Positions 23,258-25,198 of a DNA stretch of 25,198 nt are shown here, piece after piece (position 1 is the first letter of the stretch; each line of letters opens with the position of its first letter). The notes below the pieces were generated by a model, which did no database searches, was not told the origin of the DNA, and was given only the letters and a program-made list of their open reading frames with translations. The translations under genes were made by a program, and so were the position numbers. This stretch comes from Nitrospirota bacterium (lineage in GTDB: Bacteria > JACPQY01): contig JACPQY010000068.1 in NCBI GenBank assembly GCA_016190245.1, forward strand, positions 1 to 25,198, in the 5' to 3' direction.

Positions 23258-24859
23258 TCAGTGCGGCCGGCGCATCAGGCCGTGCTTGTGGAGGAGGCGG
23301 TAGAACGTCGAGCGCGGCAGTCCGGACAGCTTGGCGGCCTGGCTCACGTTCTCGCCCACCGACTTGAGCACCTCTTCGAGGTAGGGGCGGCCGAAGAGGC
23401 CGATCCACCGTTCCTTCGCGGTGTGCCACGGCTGCCGCGCGAGTTGGCGAATCGCGGTGTGGAGCATGCCCCACCCCTTGGCATCGGCGTCCAGACTGGA
23501 ACGAGGTTGAGTCACTTTCGGCGACAGCAGGTCGGGAATCAAGATGGGCTCAGCGCCGGACAGGATCACGAGGCGCTCGATCTCGTGCTCCAATTCCCGG
23601 ACGTTGCCGGGCCACGTGTAGTTCATCATGAGACGAAGCGTCTCGGGATGCAGTGCTTTGGGTCGGCCGGTCCCCGCCAGGCGGGCGAGGAAATGCTCCG
23701 CAAGCTGGGGCAGATCCTCGATTCGTTCCCGCAGGGGCGGAAGCGCGACGGCCACCGCGTTCAACGCTTCATGAAGCTCGGGGTTGATGCGCCCTTCCTT
23801 CACGAGCTCTGCCGGATCCCGGCGCGTCGCCGCGACCACGCGGACGTTGGCCTGACGGCGATCCGTTCCGCCGGCCGGATGGAAGGTGCCGTCCTCGATG
23901 AACTGAAGGAGTTTCGCCTGGAGGCTGGGAGGGATATCCCCCAGTTCGTCGAGGTAGAGGGTGCCCGCCTCCGCGGCCTCCAGGGCGCCCGGGCTGTGAG
24001 TCGCGGCGCCTCCTGCCGTTCCGGTCGCGCGACCAAACACCTCGGCATCGAGCACGGCCTCGCCGAGCGAGGCGCAGCTCTGCACCAAGAAGGCCCTTCC
24101 GGAGCGGGGCCCACCGTGGTGAAGAATACGGGCCACCAGTCTCTTCCCTGTGCCGCGCTCACCCACGATCAGGACGGGCACGTCGGACGTCGCCAGTCTC
24201 TCGGCGAGGCGTGCGACCTGTTCCACAGCCGAACTCCGGCCGACGAGGCGGGGGTCACCTGAGTCTCTGTTCCGCTGGTCGGATAGCACGGCGATTCTTC
24301 GCTCGCGTTCCTGGAGTTCCCCCAGGTGCGCAATGGCTTCCCCGATCACCATCGAGACCAGCCCACGCAGTCGGCCGACGTCTTCGGGCGAGAGGGCGCG
24401 GCCCTCGGCGGCTTGACCGGTGAGCGATCCCGCCGGGAGTTCGAGTTCCAGCTCGAGGGTAGTCAATCCGTGCCCATCGGCCTCGCTACCCCGATCCCGC
24501 CTGATCCCGTCGGCCAAGATGAAGCCGAGTGTCTTCTCCCCCTGGCGAACGGGGAGCACGAAGTGACGAAGTCCTGCCCGGCAGCTTCCCTCGAAGCCGT
24601 CAGAATCCGCCCCCGCAGGCTCGATCGAGCCTTCCAAGGCGCGTACGTAGCCGCCTTTCAGAGCCGCCAGGCAGTGGACGTGGCCTTTTGAGGTGCCGAG
24701 GATGGAACCGCACAGGGGAGTGGGGGCGGGAAGGCGATCAAGATGGGGCGCAAGAAGTGCTCCGTTCGCGTCCATGACGAGGATTTCCACTCCCCACCAT
24801 TCGCGGACGAGTTCACGTAAGTTATTGACAACACTTAGTTTACAAAGATCAACCAACAC
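23258..24859 (-). CDS. PocR-domain regulator resembling sigma54 activators but with degenerate GAFTGA loop
   Basis: This 533-residue protein has three parts. A PocR-type sensor (about 10-120) carries cysteines C50, C63 and C93. An AAA+ domain keeps Walker A GERGTGKR (K239), Walker B LYLDELGD (D304, E305) and WPGNVRELEHEIER. A Fis-type helix-turn-helix (NVSQAAKLSGLPRSTFYRLL) ends the protein. Key sigma54-activator residues are lost. The GAFTGA loop reads GTAGGA (280-285). The FRxDLYYRLN arginine-finger segment reads INPELHEALN (358-367), with N359 and A365 in place of both arginines. It probably binds ATP and DNA but may not remodel sigma54 polymerase, perhaps acting on sigma70 promoters or as a repressor. 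The start GTG 24859 lacks a ribosome site and sits at the predicted transcription start. Confidence 0.9.
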   Translation of the reverse strand: MLVDLCKLSVVNNLRELVREWWGVEILVMDANGALLAPHLDRLPAPTPLCGSILGTSKGHVHCLAALKGGYVRALEGSIEPAGADSDGFEGSCRAGLRHFVLPVRQGEKTLGFILADGIRRDRGSEADGHGLTTLELELELPAGSLTGQAAEGRALSPEDVGRLRGLVSMVIGEAIAHLGELQERERRIAVLSDQRNRDSGDPRLVGRSSAVEQVARLAERLATSDVPVLIVGERGTGKRLVARILHHGGPRSGRAFLVQSCASLGEAVLDAEVFGRATGTAGGAATHSPGALEAAEAGTLYLDELGDIPPSLQAKLLQFIEDGTFHPAGGTDRRQANVRVVAATRRDPAELVKEGRINPELHEALNAVAVALPPLRERIEDLPQLAEHFLARLAGTGRPKALHPETLRLMMNYTWPGNVRELEHEIERLVILSGAEPILIPDLLSPKVTQPRSSLDADAKGWGMLHTAIRQLARQPWHTAKERWIGLFGRPYLEEVLKSVGENVSQAAKLSGLPRSTFYRLLHKHGLMRRPH

Positions 24860-24867
24860 TTCTAACT

Positions 24868-24896
24868 CTAATATCAGATCTCATGTGTTTCGTCAA
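24868..24896 (-). promoter_or_regulatory. Promoter of the PocR regulator operon
   Basis: On the minus strand TTGACG (24896-24891, five of six), a 17-base spacer and TATTAG (24873-24868, four of six) lie in AT-rich DNA. The start falls near 24861, so the mRNA would begin within about two bases of the GTG at 24859. Confidence 0.6.
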
Positions 24897-25198
24897 TAGT
24901 ACACCTGACCCATTTCTGGAACATGTCGGCAGGGATTCTGTTAGATTACGGGGCTTGGTGGGTGACCTATTGAGGCGCTCACCACTGGGATCGGCTACAA
25001 TCGGTGCAACTTGAGGTGGGTCGAGAGCAGAACTAGTACCATGTTGACCAAGTCTCTGAGCGGATGGGAAATCGGCTTCACGTGGCAACATGGTACATAC
25101 GCCCCGCCTCTATTCGGAAACAGCGCGGGGAGAGCGGGGCTACCGTACCGCGACCACGCTGGAAACCGCTCAATGAATTCCTCAACGCGGTACTAGGC
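24897..25198. other. Terminal stretch without a supported gene
   Basis: This stretch differs in composition from the genes and has no ORF with convincing coding character on either strand. Short frames at 25011-25196 (+) and 24849-25091 (-) look random. An 11-bp inverted repeat is present (25036-25046 and 25086-25096). A TACAAT (24996-25001) has no properly spaced -35. Confidence 0.5.
25036..25096. repeat. 11-bp perfect inverted repeat with 39-base spacer
   Basis: GTACCATGTTG (25036-25046) is the exact reverse complement of CAACATGGTAC (25086-25096). The arms could pair in RNA or bind a dimeric protein. Nothing else in the area identifies a purpose. Confidence 0.5.

Noticed and set aside
22145-24262. 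705-residue open frame on the plus strand opposite the glycosidase and regulator genes
   Set aside because: The minus-strand genes have catalytic and AAA+ motifs in order. The plus-strand product shows no domain and has shadow composition.
25011-25196. Short plus-strand frame of 61 codons at the window end
   Set aside because: It has no ribosome site, no coding character and spans the inverted repeat; chance is more likely.

Overview
The window is GC-rich bacterial chromosomal DNA, with codon use so biased that long shadow ORFs lie opposite most genes. Sigma54 promoters, a two-half-type GlnE homologue, a PocR-type enhancer-binding-protein relative, secreted lipoproteins and a Gram-negative type outer-membrane protein suggest a deltaproteobacterial-like Gram-negative lineage (Myxococcota/Desulfobacterota-like). 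The taxon is an inference.

Region 1 (1-943): the 3' end of a secreted, beta-propeller-like protein, followed by a 405-base gene-free stretch that carries copy A of a structured dispersed repeat. Region 2 (944-8744): a nitrogen-assimilation block. It holds a half-length GlnE (deadenylylase-type half only), a textbook sigma54 promoter with two NtrC-like sites, and then glnB, glnA, a predicted outer-membrane beta-barrel and two consecutive amt genes. All genes run the same way with strong Shine-Dalgarno sites. The PII protein keeps Tyr51 and the synthetase keeps its adenylylation tyrosine, so the classical PII/GlnE/GS/Amt circuit is nearly complete, but no adenylylating half of GlnE is visible here.

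Region 3 (8745-10737): tandem hairpins, a START-like protein, and a divergently placed small protein with a C2H2-type zinc-finger motif. The zinc-finger gene has its own perfect-consensus sigma54 promoter and an upstream palindrome. The rest is gene-free DNA with copy B of the structured repeat. Region 4 (10738-21637): the conserved transcription/translation/RNA-decay operon nusA, infB, ylxP, rbfA, nrnA, truB, rpsO, pnp and an M16 protease. Usual members rimP and ylxR are absent from their expected places. PNPase carries an unusual arginine/glycine-rich tail of about 220 residues, and the protease start lies inside the end of pnp.

Region 5 (21638-25198): a convergent pair of minus-strand genes. 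One encodes a PocR-domain regulator whose sigma54-contact loop and arginine fingers are degenerate. Nine bases downstream lies a clan GH-A glycosidase-like lipoprotein gene. The final 300 bases hold no gene I can support. Main candidates for novelty: the half-GlnE nitrogen circuit with an outer-membrane partner, the sigma54-driven orphan zinc-finger gene, the covarying hairpin repeat, and the degenerate PocR regulator.
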